Virus record (IMG/VR): IMGVR_UViG_3300030098_003625 | Coordinates: 1-26,918 of that record | Length of the DNA: 26,918 bases | Strand: one strand, 5' to 3' | Source: a virus | Shown: positions 1-9,238 of the stretch, in pieces | How positions within the stretch are numbered: position 1 is the stretch's first letter | Layout: each line of letters starts with the position of its first letter | Program-made: the position numbers and the translations under genes | The notes under the pieces: generated by a model | What the model was told of the DNA's origin: nothing | Databases searched by the model: none | Seen by the model: only the letters and a program-made list of their open reading frames with translations

Positions 1-3000
1 ATTTTAAAGAAGTTGATAAATTAAAAGCAAGTGATCCAGAAAAATACAAAGATGTAAAAACAAGAGATCAAATAGATCAAGAAGTTTTAGAAAATGCAAG
101 ACAAGCCTGGGAAACAAATCAAGATGTTTTGCGAAATGCTAAAACTGGATTTATGGGTTTTAACTGGGGGCAACTGGCTGGTGGACTTAGAGCTGGTATT
201 ACTGATCCAGTTATTTTAGGCACATTACCTTTAGGCGTTGTGACAGGTGGTTGGGCAACTACTGGCACAATAGGAATGCAATTTCTTAAAACTTTTGCAG
301 TTGAGGCATTAATAGGTTTTGGGGCGGAGGCTGCCATACAAAAAGAAGTTTATCGTTATAATAATGATGAATTAGGAATTAAGTACACAGCAAAAGAGGC
401 AGCAGCTGCAATGATAACTGTTGCTGTTGCAAGTGGTGTTTTAGGTGATGTTGTTTTAGGTTTATTCAAAGGAGGTAAATTTACTAAAGCACAATACGAT
501 GAATTTAAAAGTTTTGCTCAAAGAAAAATTGATCCCGCTGCTTGGTTTGGCAAAGAATTAAATAAAATGATTGATGCTGGAGATCTTAATGCCGAGCAAA
601 TTATTTTTATGTCATTACAGGGATTAAGCAGATCTAACACAGTTAAATTTGTTAATGCATTACCAGATGATATTAAAACAAAAGAAGTAAATGCATTTTT
701 ACACAAAGAAGAACAAAAATTAAACGATATAGATGAAAATCCATTTATGGATAATCTGATAGATAATTTAAAACATGAAGAAGAAATTGAAAACGCTGTT
801 AAAAATTTACAGAATGAAGTTATACCCGATGAAGTTGATACAAATTTCCAATTAAATGAATCTGTTAAAACTTTTTCTGCTGATAAAATAGAATTTAAAA
901 TTGATGAATTAGAAACAGATGCAAATATATTTCAATACAAACAAGGAGGAGATGAGTTTGGTGTCACCGAAAGATTAAAAGGTGTGACCGAATGGAATCC
1001 TCATGCTGCTAATATTATTGTTGCTTTTGAATTTGCAAATGGAAGAAAAGTAGTTGCGGATGGACATCAACGATTAGGATTAGCTAAAAGAATAAAAGCA
1101 CAAAACGATGGTCAAGATCCAAAACTATATGGATATTTGTATAGAGAAGTTGATGGTTATACTCCCGAGCAAATAAAAATATGGGCTGCAATTAAAAACA
1201 TCCAGGAGGGCAGCGGTACATCAGTTGATGCTGCTAAAATATTACGATTAAATAAAACAGAATTTGAAAACTTTAAAAAAGCTATACCTCCACGATCTGT
1301 CATGGTGCGAGAGGCAATGGCAATGGAAAGTTTATCAGATGATGCTTTTGATTTGGTTGCTAGAGGACAAGCAGAATCAAGTCATGCAGCATTAGTTGCA
1401 CAATTAGTAAATGATAAAAGTTTACATTTACCTATATTGCAGCTGCTGGGTAAGGTTAAACCCGATAATCTTGGTAAAGCTAGATCTATTGTTCTCCAGG
1501 CTTTAGATAGTAAATTTGATACATCGGAACAATTAGACTTACTTGGATCAGAATTTATTACTAAATCATTGGTCACAAATAAAGCAGATATATTAGATGC
1601 TGCAATTAAAAGATTAAAACAGAATAAAACTTTATTTAAAGGTTTAAATCAGAATAAAACTAAAATAAACTCATCGGGCAAAAATGTACTTGATGAAAAA
1701 TATAACCAAAACCAGGAGTTAATAAATGAAAAAATCTTACAGCTCATTGAAACCAAAGCTCTCCGCAGCGGTGAACAACTCGCAGCAGATCTCAACGATG
1801 CATCTGTCATTCACGCCAAAGGGAACACAAGAGCAGCAATTGAACAATTCGGAGATGCAATTGAACGAGCAAATGCAAGAGGGGATTTTGATGGGTACGA
1901 TGTTGGCAGATCTAGGGATAATGCACAACATCAGAACACGAACAGTAAACTCATTGAAGAAGAAGATATAGACGAAATAAAAACTATACCCGAACAAAAT
2001 TTTGAAACACCAGCTGGGCAAGGTCAAATAGACCAGGGTAATTTTTTACAAGATCAATTATCAGAAGTATTAGATATAAAACCTAAAACAGAACGAGGCG
2101 AATTTTCTGTTGATGAAGTTTTACAAAACACATCTCCTATTGATAGAAAAATTGTATATCCAATACTTAATAAAATAGATCCAGAAATTTTAGAAGAGGC
2201 TCTTACAGCAATAAATAAAGCTAGAGCAAAATCTAAATTACCACCATTTAAAAATTTAGATGATGCTATTGATCAATACGAGGCAGATCAAATTGCTCTT
2301 AATAAATTAGAAACAACTGAAAGTATTATTAATACGCCTAAAAGAGAACGATTAAGATTTCAAATAATAAATCAATTACAAAAACATCATGGGCATACAA
2401 CAGCAAAAGATAGATTATTTAAAGGACAACCAAAAGCAGAAAAGAAAGTTGTTTTTGTTATGGGTAAGCCTGGTAGCGGTAAATCAAGCATTGAGGCTGT
2501 GCCATTAATAAAAAAATTAAGAGCTGTTTTAATTGATCCCGATGAGGGAAAAAAATTATTTCCAGAATACGATAATGGAAAAGGGGCTGGAGTTATCCAT
2601 GAAGAAAGCTCTATTGTTGCAGCTGAATTAACTGCAAGAACAGTTGAAAAAGGACAAAATATAGTATTCCCAATTGTGGGAGCAGATGCTGATAGTGTTC
2701 TTAGAAAAATAAATGCTTTTAAAGAAAATGGTTATAAAGTGTATTTACATAATGTTGATATTCCTGGAGATGAATCATATAGACGAGCATTTGTACGATA
2801 TTTAAAGACAGGTAGATTAATTGATCATGGATATTTAATTAATGTTGGAAATAAACCAAATGATGTATATAATCATATAAAATCATTAAACATATTAAAT
2901 GGCTATAAAAAAACAGATAATTTCGTCAAACGAGGAGAAAAACCCATACTCATTGAAAAGGAGGGAGGGATTTCTCTCGGAGAAAAGTCTAGCGGATCAA

Positions 3001-3560
3001 GTGGAAAAAAAGCTGCTGGAGTTGGCGGAAAAGAAAAAACAAAAAGAAACCAAGCAAACATAACAAAAATATATCATTCTACAAATCAAGAGTTTGATGA
3101 ATTTGATATTAATAGAACAATGGATAATTCCATTTGGTTTACAGATGATCTTAATGCAATAAAAAGAGGAGAAGTTGGGGCAGCTGGTAGAGGTATTATT
3201 GTTGAAAGATTTATAGATGAAGATGAATTAAAATTAGCAACTGGTGCTGATAAAGATAAATATTTAGATGATGAATTAATACAACAAGGTTTTGATGGTA
3301 TTAAATTTTCAAAATCTGAGGGTTATTCAGAAAATAATTACAGAATTTTTTATCCAGAAAAATTAAAGAAAACTATAACTGATAGATCAGATTTATCTGA
3401 AAATCAAAATATCTTAAATGAATTTATAGACGAAGAATTTTCTATCTCTTCTAAAATAGAAGAAGATGAAATTGTGCCAGAAGTTGTGTCGGCAAGACAA
3501 ATACTAAACGATATAGAAAACGACCAGGCAATAATAAATAGATTGAGAGATTGTGTATGA
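1..3560 (+). CDS. Polyvalent phage protein (ParB-like + zeta kinase + ART-like), 5' partial
   Basis: The frame is open from base 3 with no stop, so the gene enters from the left; the TTG at 129 is internal. Visible in order: hydrophobic, Ala/Gly-rich helices (about 150-480); a ParB/DdrB-like segment around 950-1260 with VVADGHQRLGLAKRI and AAIKNIQEGSGTS; charged linkers; a zeta-toxin/kinase-like domain (about 2440-2900) with Walker A GKPGSGKSS, then DPDEGKKLFPEY and HEESS; and an ADP-ribosyltransferase-like domain (about 3055-3375) with YHSTNQEF, WFTDD and GFDGIKFS. This combination matches the 'polyvalent proteins' of phages and conjugative elements, thought to enter the cell with the DNA and act against host defences. 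Family assignment is from motif recognition. It overlaps the next gene by ATGA. A purely structural internal virion role is the alternative. Confidence 0.85.
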   Translation, partial: FKEVDKLKASDPEKYKDVKTRDQIDQEVLENARQAWETNQDVLRNAKTGFMGFNWGQLAGGLRAGITDPVILGTLPLGVVTGGWATTGTIGMQFLKTFAVEALIGFGAEAAIQKEVYRYNNDELGIKYTAKEAAAAMITVAVASGVLGDVVLGLFKGGKFTKAQYDEFKSFAQRKIDPAAWFGKELNKMIDAGDLNAEQIIFMSLQGLSRSNTVKFVNALPDDIKTKEVNAFLHKEEQKLNDIDENPFMDNLIDNLKHEEEIENAVKNLQNEVIPDEVDTNFQLNESVKTFSADKIEFKIDELETDANIFQYKQGGDEFGVTERLKGVTEWNPHAANIIVAFEFANGRKVVADGHQRLGLAKRIKAQNDGQDPKLYGYLYREVDGYTPEQIKIWAAIKNIQEGSGTSVDAAKILRLNKTEFENFKKAIPPRSVMVREAMAMESLSDDAFDLVARGQAESSHAALVAQLVNDKSLHLPILQLLGKVKPDNLGKARSIVLQALDSKFDTSEQLDLLGSEFITKSLVTNKADILDAAIKRLKQNKTLFKGLNQNKTKINSSGKNVLDEKYNQNQELINEKILQLIETKALRSGEQLAADLNDASVIHAKGNTRAAIEQFGDAIERANARGDFDGYDVGRSRDNAQHQNTNSKLIEEEDIDEIKTIPEQNFETPAGQGQIDQGNFLQDQLSEVLDIKPKTERGEFSVDEVLQNTSPIDRKIVYPILNKIDPEILEEALTAINKARAKSKLPPFKNLDDAIDQYEADQIALNKLETTESIINTPKRERLRFQIINQLQKHHGHTTAKDRLFKGQPKAEKKVVFVMGKPGSGKSSIEAVPLIKKLRAVLIDPDEGKKLFPEYDNGKGAGVIHEESSIVAAELTARTVEKGQNIVFPIVGADADSVLRKINAFKENGYKVYLHNVDIPGDESYRRAFVRYLKTGRLIDHGYLINVGNKPNDVYNHIKSLNILNGYKKTDNFVKRGEKPILIEKEGGISLGEKSSGSSGKKAAGVGGKEKTKRNQANITKIYHSTNQEFDEFDINRTMDNSIWFTDDLNAIKRGEVGAAGRGIIVERFIDEDELKLATGADKDKYLDDELIQQGFDGIKFSKSEGYSENNYRIFYPEKLKKTITDRSDLSENQNILNEFIDEEFSISSKIEEDEIVPEVVSARQILNDIENDQAIINRLRDCV

Positions 3561-6076
3561 GTTTAAGAGAATGTATTTTTAATGCCAATAAAGAGGGTAT
3601 TATTGATGATGTTAAGAAAGCAGAAATACAACAGCATTTTGATAGCTTTGAGGCAGATTTTATTGCTAAAGGAATGTCAAAAACTGATGCAGAAAAAGAG
3701 GCGGGTAAACTTACTTTTGATGCGTTAAAACATAATGCAGCAGAAAAGAAACGACAAAGTTTATTAACACTCCAGGCACAAGCTAAAATTTTAAAATGGA
3801 TTAAAGAGTTTCGTAATGTTGCTGGAGAATTAGATCCAGCGGAGGCTATGATTGCAGTATTAGCATCTAATCACCGAATGCCATTTACTGATGTTGAGGC
3901 TCGTTTTAAAACTGTGCGTGGGCAAATCTATCAACGCATGACTAATTATCTTCTTAAATTTAGACGTAATATGACAGGCGGCATAAGAAATGCAGATGAA
4001 ATGAAAGATGTTGTAAGAGAGATGTTTGATCCTGGCAGTACAAAAAATCCAATAGCCGCAGATCTTGCCGCAGCTGCAATGGATGCAATGGAATTTGCAA
4101 GATTAAAATTTAATGCAGCTGGTGGAAGAATTGCTAAATTAAAAAACTATGGAATGCCACAGCACCATGATTCTATAAGTATAACAAAATATGGCAAACA
4201 AGCGTGGATTGATAAAGTTAAGCCAATGCTTGATAGAGAATTAATGATTAATGAAAAAACTGGTTTAAAATTTGATGATGGATCTTTAGAAATTGCCCTG
4301 GGCGAAGTATGGGAAACAATTACAACTGAGGGTTTTAATAAACAAAGACCAGGCTCGGCTGCTGGTTTTGGTAAAAGTATTGCTAATAGAAGAATGGATC
4401 ATCGTTTTTTAAAATTTAAAGACGCTGATACCTGGATGGAGTATCAAGAAATGTTTGGTAAATCAGATCCATTTTCGACAGTTGTTGGACATTTAGATAG
4501 TATGGCAAGAGATATTGCATCAATGGAAATATTAGGAGCAAATCCAAATGCCACAATTAGATGGATGACACAGTTTCTTAGAAAGCAAGGAGCATTGGAT
4601 GATCAAAAAGGTTTAAAAAGAAAAAATCAATATCCTGGTAGAACAAATAAAGACAGGATGAATACAAAAATTAATTTATTAGAAAATATATGGAATCATC
4701 ATAATGGATCACTTAATGCTCCAGTTGAGGGATCAGTTGCAAGAACATTAGCGGGTACAAGACAAATACTTACATCTGCACAACTTGGATCTGCTGCTCT
4801 TTTATCTTTGGGTGATTTTAATTTTACAAGAATTGCTGCTAAATTTAATGGTATTCCAGCATCAAGAGCAATGTTTTCAAATTTAAAACAATTAGCAAAA
4901 GGTTATTATTCTGATGAATTGGCAGATTTAGCAATGTCCTCGGGTATTATTGGTGAAACTTTTTTAACAGTAGGAGCTGCACAAGCACGATTTATGGGTG
5001 AAGTATTTTCGCCAGAATTAGCAAAAAGAATTAATGAAACTGTATTAAGAGCAAGTCAATTATCACATATTACACAATCGGGTAAATTTGGTTTTGGTAT
5101 GGAATTTTTTAGAACATTATCACGATACTCCGATATTAAGTGGAATAAACTAGATAAAAATTTTAGAGCTTTTTTAGAACGACAAGGTTTTGGTGAAACA
5201 CATTGGGATATAATTAGAACAACACCTAAACATGAATACAAAGGAATTACTTTTATTCGCCCCGATGATATTTATTCTAATACAAATATAGAAGAAAATT
5301 TAGCAAAAGATATAGCATCACGATTAATGGATGGTATTAATAGAGAAATAGAATTTGCTGTACCATCTAGTTCTTATCGTGCCAAAGCATCAATTAAAGG
5401 AAATGCTAAACCAGGTACAGTTGGTGGTGAATTATTATTATCTGCCTCTATGTATAAAAATTTTACATTAACTTTAGCATTTACACATATTGCTAGATCT
5501 TTGTTTCAAGTAAAAGGATTACGAGGAAAAGCCTTTGCAATGGGAGGTTTAATTATATCAACAACATTAATAGGTGCTTTAACTTATGAATTAAAAAATT
5601 TAACTAAAGGTAAAGATATTACGCCAGAAGAAAATAGAGATATAAAATATTGGATGAATGCTATGATACATGGTGGCGGATTAGGTATATTTGGTGATTT
5701 CTTTTTTGCTGGTACAAATAGATTTGGTGGCGGTTATGCTCAAACAGCTGTGGGAGCTGTTGGATCATTCGTATCTGATGTATTAAAATTAGGTGTAGTA
5801 AATCCTATAAATTTAATACGAGGCGAAAAAGTTAATTATGGTAATGATATATCTAATTTTATTAAAAGATATACTCCTGGAGCATCGCTTTGGTATATTC
5901 GATTAGTATTGGAAAGATATATTTTTGATACTTTACAAGAAATGATAGATCCAGATTTTGACAAAAGAGTAAGAAGAAAGGAGAAGAGATCTCGCAAAAC
6001 CACAGGATTAGAATATTGGTGGGGAGCTGGTGAGAAAAAACCAGATAGATTGCCAAATATAAATCCAACAAAATAG
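3557..6076 (+). CDS. Putative internal virion / DNA-ejection protein (839 aa)
   Basis: I chose the ATG at 3557, whose ATGA overlaps the stop of the polyvalent gene, over a TTG two codons earlier. The protein is long and mostly charged and helical, with no enzymatic motif I recognise. An Ala-rich helical stretch lies around 4035-4130, followed by a conserved-looking block (GMPQHHDSISITKYGKQAW). Near the C-terminus are hydrophobic segments (about 5535-5600 and 5690-5790), then a basic tail (RVRRKEKRSRKTTG). Size, position between the polyvalent protein and the tail fibre, and the membrane-active C-terminus resemble podovirus internal core/ejection proteins. That role is inference; it could instead be another polyvalent-associated (LPD-type) protein. 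A promoter and terminator follow it directly. Confidence 0.75.
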   Translation: MSLRECIFNANKEGIIDDVKKAEIQQHFDSFEADFIAKGMSKTDAEKEAGKLTFDALKHNAAEKKRQSLLTLQAQAKILKWIKEFRNVAGELDPAEAMIAVLASNHRMPFTDVEARFKTVRGQIYQRMTNYLLKFRRNMTGGIRNADEMKDVVREMFDPGSTKNPIAADLAAAAMDAMEFARLKFNAAGGRIAKLKNYGMPQHHDSISITKYGKQAWIDKVKPMLDRELMINEKTGLKFDDGSLEIALGEVWETITTEGFNKQRPGSAAGFGKSIANRRMDHRFLKFKDADTWMEYQEMFGKSDPFSTVVGHLDSMARDIASMEILGANPNATIRWMTQFLRKQGALDDQKGLKRKNQYPGRTNKDRMNTKINLLENIWNHHNGSLNAPVEGSVARTLAGTRQILTSAQLGSAALLSLGDFNFTRIAAKFNGIPASRAMFSNLKQLAKGYYSDELADLAMSSGIIGETFLTVGAAQARFMGEVFSPELAKRINETVLRASQLSHITQSGKFGFGMEFFRTLSRYSDIKWNKLDKNFRAFLERQGFGETHWDIIRTTPKHEYKGITFIRPDDIYSNTNIEENLAKDIASRLMDGINREIEFAVPSSSYRAKASIKGNAKPGTVGGELLLSASMYKNFTLTLAFTHIARSLFQVKGLRGKAFAMGGLIISTTLIGALTYELKNLTKGKDITPEENRDIKYWMNAMIHGGGLGIFGDFFFAGTNRFGGGYAQTAVGAVGSFVSDVLKLGVVNPINLIRGEKVNYGNDISNFIKRYTPGASLWYIRLVLERYIFDTLQEMIDPDFDKRVRRKEKRSRKTTGLEYWWGAGEKKPDRLPNINPTK

Positions 6077-6086
6077 AATTTTTTAC

Positions 6087-6115
6087 TTAACAAACATAAC
6101 ATTTTTCTGTATGAT
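6087..6115 (+). promoter_or_regulatory. Sigma70-type promoter upstream of the tail fibre
   Basis: TTAACA (6087-6092) and TATGAT (6110-6115) are separated by exactly 17 bases; each hexamer differs from consensus at one position. Predicted transcription start is about 6121-6123. The sequence TATGATTCTTTATATG recurs almost unchanged at the second module (25751-25766). The start falls just before an intrinsic terminator hairpin, so productive transcription probably requires read-through. Confidence 0.7.
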
Positions 6116-6124
6116 TCTTTATAT

Positions 6125-6151
6125 GCTGGTTGGAATACCAGCTTTTTTTTT
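6125..6151 (+). terminator. Rho-independent terminator directly after the promoter
   Basis: Perfect 6-bp stem GCTGGT/ACCAGC (6125-6130 with 6137-6142), 6-base loop, then nine T (6143-6151). It would end transcripts from the upstream genes, but it also lies within about 30 bases of the start predicted for the promoter at 6087-6115. Stem, loop and T-tract lengths are identical to those at 25766-25792. Confidence 0.85.
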
Positions 6152-6174
6152 GCAATTTTCTCTAAAATTTAAAT

Positions 6175-7698
6175 ATGACAATATCATCAACGACTACCAA
6201 GAATAGTTATTCTGGGAATGGATCAACTACTGCTTTTGCTTATAGTTTTTATATACCAGCATCAACAGATATACAGGTTATAGTAAGATCATCAACAGGT
6301 ACAGAAACTGTAAAAGCCGAGGGTACTGGATCTACAAATTACTCTATAACTGGAGTTGGATCTGCATCGGGTGGAAACATAACATTTGTCACCGCACCCG
6401 CATCTGGCGAAACAGTTGTATTACGAAGAAATACAGCTAAGACACAATCAACTGATTATGTTGCTAATGATCCTTTTCCAGCAGAAACACATGAAGATGC
6501 TCTTGATAAATTAACTATTATAGGTCAAGATTTACAAGAACAAATTGATCGTTCATTAAAACTATCAAGAACAAATACAATGACCTCAACAGAATTTACT
6601 GTTGGAGCAACTGATCGTGCATCAAAAATTTTAGCTTTTGATAGTTCTGGTGAATTATCTGTCACCCAGGAGTTAGGTACAGTTAAAGGCAACTGGGCTG
6701 CATCAACAGCTTATGTTGTAAGAGATATTGTTAAAGATACTTCTACTAATAATATTTTTATTTGTTTAACAGCTCATACTTCTTCTGGCTCACAGCCATT
6801 AACAACTAACACCGATAGTGCCAAATGGTCTTTACTGGTTGATGCTGCTAGTGCAACTACATCAGCAACTAATGCTGCATCGTCAGCCACAGCTGCGGCT
6901 AACTCCGCTACTGCTAGTGCTAATTCTGCAACAGCTGCTGCAAGTTCTGCATCCACAGCCTCTACCCAGGCAACTAACGCATCTAATTCTGCATCCGCAG
7001 CTGCTACTTCTGCAAGTAATGCTGCTACGAGTTATGACAATTTTGATGATAGATATTTAGGACAAAAAAGTTCTGATCCATCTGCTGATAATGATGGAGA
7101 TAGTTTATTAACTGGAGCATTATATTTTAATACATCAAACAATGTAATGATGGTTTACACAGGAAGTGCCTGGGTAAGAACAACACCAACATCTTCTAAT
7201 CAAACTAATATTAATACTGTTGCTGCTGATGCTACTGATATTGGTAATGTTAGTGGTAGTATTTCTAATGTTAATACTGTCGCTGGATCAATTTCAAATG
7301 TTAATACAACTGCTGGATCAATATCAAATGTTAATACAGTAGCTGGTGCAATAGCAAATGTTAATACAACTGCATCTAATATTACTGGAGTAAATAGTTT
7401 TGCTGATAGATATAGAGTAGCATCATCTGCTCCTGGTAGTAGTAATGATGAGGGTGATCTTTATTACGATACAACTGCTAACACTTTAAATTATTACAAT
7501 GGATCATCTTGGGCTTCAATAGTTGCCGATACAGATGTTAAAGTTCTTGTAAGTTCAAATGACTCAACTGCTGGTTTTTTGAATGGTAAATTAGTTGCTG
7601 GTACAGCAATTACTTTTACAGAAAATAACGATGGCAGTAATGAAACTTTAACTATTGCAGCGACAGATCCAACTGCCCTTGCAATAGCCCTCGGATAG
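6175..7698 (+). CDS. Tail fibre protein with T7-type N-terminal domain (507 aa)
   Basis: The first 140 residues (SYSGNGSTTAFAYSFYIPAS, FPAETHEDALDKLTIIGQDL) match the T7 gp17-like N-terminal domain that anchors fibres or tailspikes to podovirus tails. An Ala/Ser/Thr-rich coiled stalk follows (about 6840-7030), then two copies of a 'DRY...GxLYYxTxxNxxxYxGSxW' module (about 7035-7190 and 7400-7530) around a ten-residue tandem repeat. The leader has no clear Shine-Dalgarno, unlike the next gene. It is the first gene after the 6087-6151 promoter/terminator, so its expression depends on read-through. The role in host attachment is well supported by family; the receptor cannot be read from the sequence. 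Confidence 0.88.
   Translation: MTISSTTTKNSYSGNGSTTAFAYSFYIPASTDIQVIVRSSTGTETVKAEGTGSTNYSITGVGSASGGNITFVTAPASGETVVLRRNTAKTQSTDYVANDPFPAETHEDALDKLTIIGQDLQEQIDRSLKLSRTNTMTSTEFTVGATDRASKILAFDSSGELSVTQELGTVKGNWAASTAYVVRDIVKDTSTNNIFICLTAHTSSGSQPLTTNTDSAKWSLLVDAASATTSATNAASSATAAANSATASANSATAAASSASTASTQATNASNSASAAATSASNAATSYDNFDDRYLGQKSSDPSADNDGDSLLTGALYFNTSNNVMMVYTGSAWVRTTPTSSNQTNINTVAADATDIGNVSGSISNVNTVAGSISNVNTTAGSISNVNTVAGAIANVNTTASNITGVNSFADRYRVASSAPGSSNDEGDLYYDTTANTLNYYNGSSWASIVADTDVKVLVSSNDSTAGFLNGKLVAGTAITFTENNDGSNETLTIAATDPTALAIALG
7258..7407 (+). repeat. Five 30-bp tandem repeats in the tail fibre
   Basis: Five in-frame units encode versions of SISNVNTVAG, SISNVNTTAG, SISNVNTVAG, AIANVNTTAS and NITGVNSFAD. 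The first three are nearly identical at DNA level, suggesting recent unit duplication. Unit number is the kind of feature that changes fibre length between relatives. Confidence 0.8.
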
Positions 7699-7708
7699 AA
7701 AGGAGAAT

Positions 7709-8071
7709 ATGGCTAACACATTTAAAACTGTCACTTTTGCAGCTGAACCAGCAAGTGCTGGAACACCTTATACAATGTACACAGTTGCTGGTAGTACCAC
7801 TTCTGTTGTTCTCGGTTTGCGATTAAGTAATATTCACACAACTTCTGTTTCAGTTGAAGTTGATCTTGTTAGTGATACTGCTAATCGTGGAGGAAACAAT
7901 AATGTGGCTAACACTACTTGCAAATTAGTACCTAACGTAGTGATTCCAGCAAAAAGTTCTTTAGAAGTAAATATAAGCAAAATAAATATGGAAACAACTG
8001 ATGCAATCCAAATTGATTGTTCAGTAGCAGACAAAATTTCTGGCTGCTTATCAGTTATGGAGATTACTTAA
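7709..8071 (+). CDS. Small structural/tail-associated protein (120 aa)
   Basis: A strong ribosome site (AAAGGAGA) precedes the ATG. The product is Thr/Ser/Val-rich and reads as alternating beta strands (TVTFAAEPASAG, TTSVVLGLRLSN, SVSVEVDLVSD), with a 'VPNVVIPAKSSLEVNI' strand pair typical of small phage beta-sandwich virion proteins. No catalytic motif or signal peptide is visible. It lies between the T7-like fibre and the first fibre/assembly-factor pair and is cotranscribed with them. A capsid- or tail-decorating role is inferred from composition and context only. Confidence 0.72.
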   Translation: MANTFKTVTFAAEPASAGTPYTMYTVAGSTTSVVLGLRLSNIHTTSVSVEVDLVSDTANRGGNNNVANTTCKLVPNVVIPAKSSLEVNISKINMETTDAIQIDCSVADKISGCLSVMEIT

Positions 8072-8073
8072 TA

Positions 8074-8967
8074 ATGACTTTTATTGGACAACAACCTAGC
8101 ACTACTTTTGATTCTGGTATTCAAGATCGCTTTACTGGACTATCAACAAATACTGTCACACTTACGCATGAAATTTCTGCGGAAGAAGATATACTTGTTG
8201 TTTGGAATAATATCGTACAAGATAAAAATTCTTATTCGGTAGGTGGCACAGGTAATAAAACTTTAACTTTAGGTGGCACATTAGTTTCGGCAGATGTCGT
8301 GACAGTTTACTACCTAAACAAAGTAATGCAATCAGTTAATCCAACTGCAAATTCAGTAGGTATAACAGAATTAAATGTTTCTGATGGTTCTAATGGTCAA
8401 GTATTACAAACTAATGGAAGTGGTACTTTATCCTTTACAACAGTTAGTGGCACAACAATAAATAACAATGCAAATAACAGAATTATAACTGGTAGTGGTA
8501 CAGCGAATACTTTAGAGGGGGAAAGTACCTTAACTTATGATGGAACAACATTACAACCAACAACTTCAGGTGGAGGATTAAAACTAGATAATTTAGGATC
8601 AAGTGATGTTAATACCTTAGATGATTATGAAGAAGGTAGTTGGACACCAAACTGGGATGTTAATGGTGGTTCTGTGACTGGCTCTAGTAGTGTTTCTGGT
8701 AAGTATATTAAAATAGGTAAATGTGTTATGCTTCAAGCACAAGGAACACTAACTACAAATAGCCCTACTGGTTATTATAAATTTACAAATGCACCATTCC
8801 AAGCTGATGGTAATTTTACTGGTACTGGTCACGAATTTGGTCAAACTGGCACACAACAAATAGTTTGGATGGATGACAATTCAACACAAGTTAACATAAA
8901 AAAATATGATGGTAGTGTAATTGCTAACCCATATTTAAGATTAAATATTTTTTATCATACAGATTAG
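8074..8967 (+). CDS. Phage fibre-like protein, pair 1 (297 aa)
   Basis: The ATG at 8074 (MTFIGQQPST) is chosen over an upstream start inside the previous gene; it follows that gene's stop after two bases. The N-terminal 90 residues (ending VVTVYYLNKVMQSV) resemble the N-terminus of the 9920 gene (MTYIGAVPTT...), so the two are probable paralogues sharing a virion-docking domain. The middle is Gly/Asn/Thr-rich (SDGSNGQVLQTNGSGTLSF), as in fibre shafts. The C-terminus (KYIKIGKCVMLQAQGTLT...) reads as a beta-rich tip domain. The next gene is likely its assembly factor. Fibre identity is inferred from sequence style and operon context. Confidence 0.72.
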   Translation: MTFIGQQPSTTFDSGIQDRFTGLSTNTVTLTHEISAEEDILVVWNNIVQDKNSYSVGGTGNKTLTLGGTLVSADVVTVYYLNKVMQSVNPTANSVGITELNVSDGSNGQVLQTNGSGTLSFTTVSGTTINNNANNRIITGSGTANTLEGESTLTYDGTTLQPTTSGGGLKLDNLGSSDVNTLDDYEEGSWTPNWDVNGGSVTGSSSVSGKYIKIGKCVMLQAQGTLTTNSPTGYYKFTNAPFQADGNFTGTGHEFGQTGTQQIVWMDDNSTQVNIKKYDGSVIANPYLRLNIFYHTD

Positions 8968-8974
8968 AGGAAAT

Positions 8975-9238
8975 ATGCCAACAGAAACTAAATTAATTAA
9001 AACAGAAATAAAAGAGCCTTATAAAATAATTCAAGCAGCTTATGACATTATTACAACTAATGATAATGGAGAAGTAGTTGATATTAAAAGACATAGAAAT
9101 ACTTTTGTTCCAGTTGACGATGTATCTGGTGAAGATGAACAAATAAAAGATTTAGCTACTGCAAATTGGACAGATGAAATTAAATCTTCTTATAATGATA
9201 AGGTAAAAAATATTTATGACAATTCAGGAGTAAAATAA
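8975..9238 (+). CDS. Putative fibre assembly factor, pair 1 (87 aa)
   Basis: The ribosome site GAGGAA precedes the ATG at 8975. The product is small, acidic and soluble, with a 'DIITTNDNGEVVDIKRHRNTFVPVDD' segment and a C-terminal helical stretch (ATANWTDEIKSSYNDKV). It follows a fibre-like gene and ends on the TAATG shared with the next one, as do the small genes at 9747, 10903 and 11708. One of those (10903) carries a recognisable tail-assembly-chaperone domain, so a chaperone role is inferred by position here. There is no direct motif proof. Confidence 0.6.
   Translation: MPTETKLIKTEIKEPYKIIQAAYDIITTNDNGEVVDIKRHRNTFVPVDDVSGEDEQIKDLATANWTDEIKSSYNDKVKNIYDNSGVK

Noticed and set aside
129-131. 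TTG at 129 as start of the first gene
   Set aside because: The frame is open from base 3 onward and the upstream codons continue the same helical, charged protein, so the gene is cut by the window edge.
6774-7060. Ala- or Leu/Gln-rich ORFs overlapping the tail fibre in other frames
   Set aside because: They are shadows of the Ala/Ser/Thr-rich stalk repeats, with no ribosome sites.
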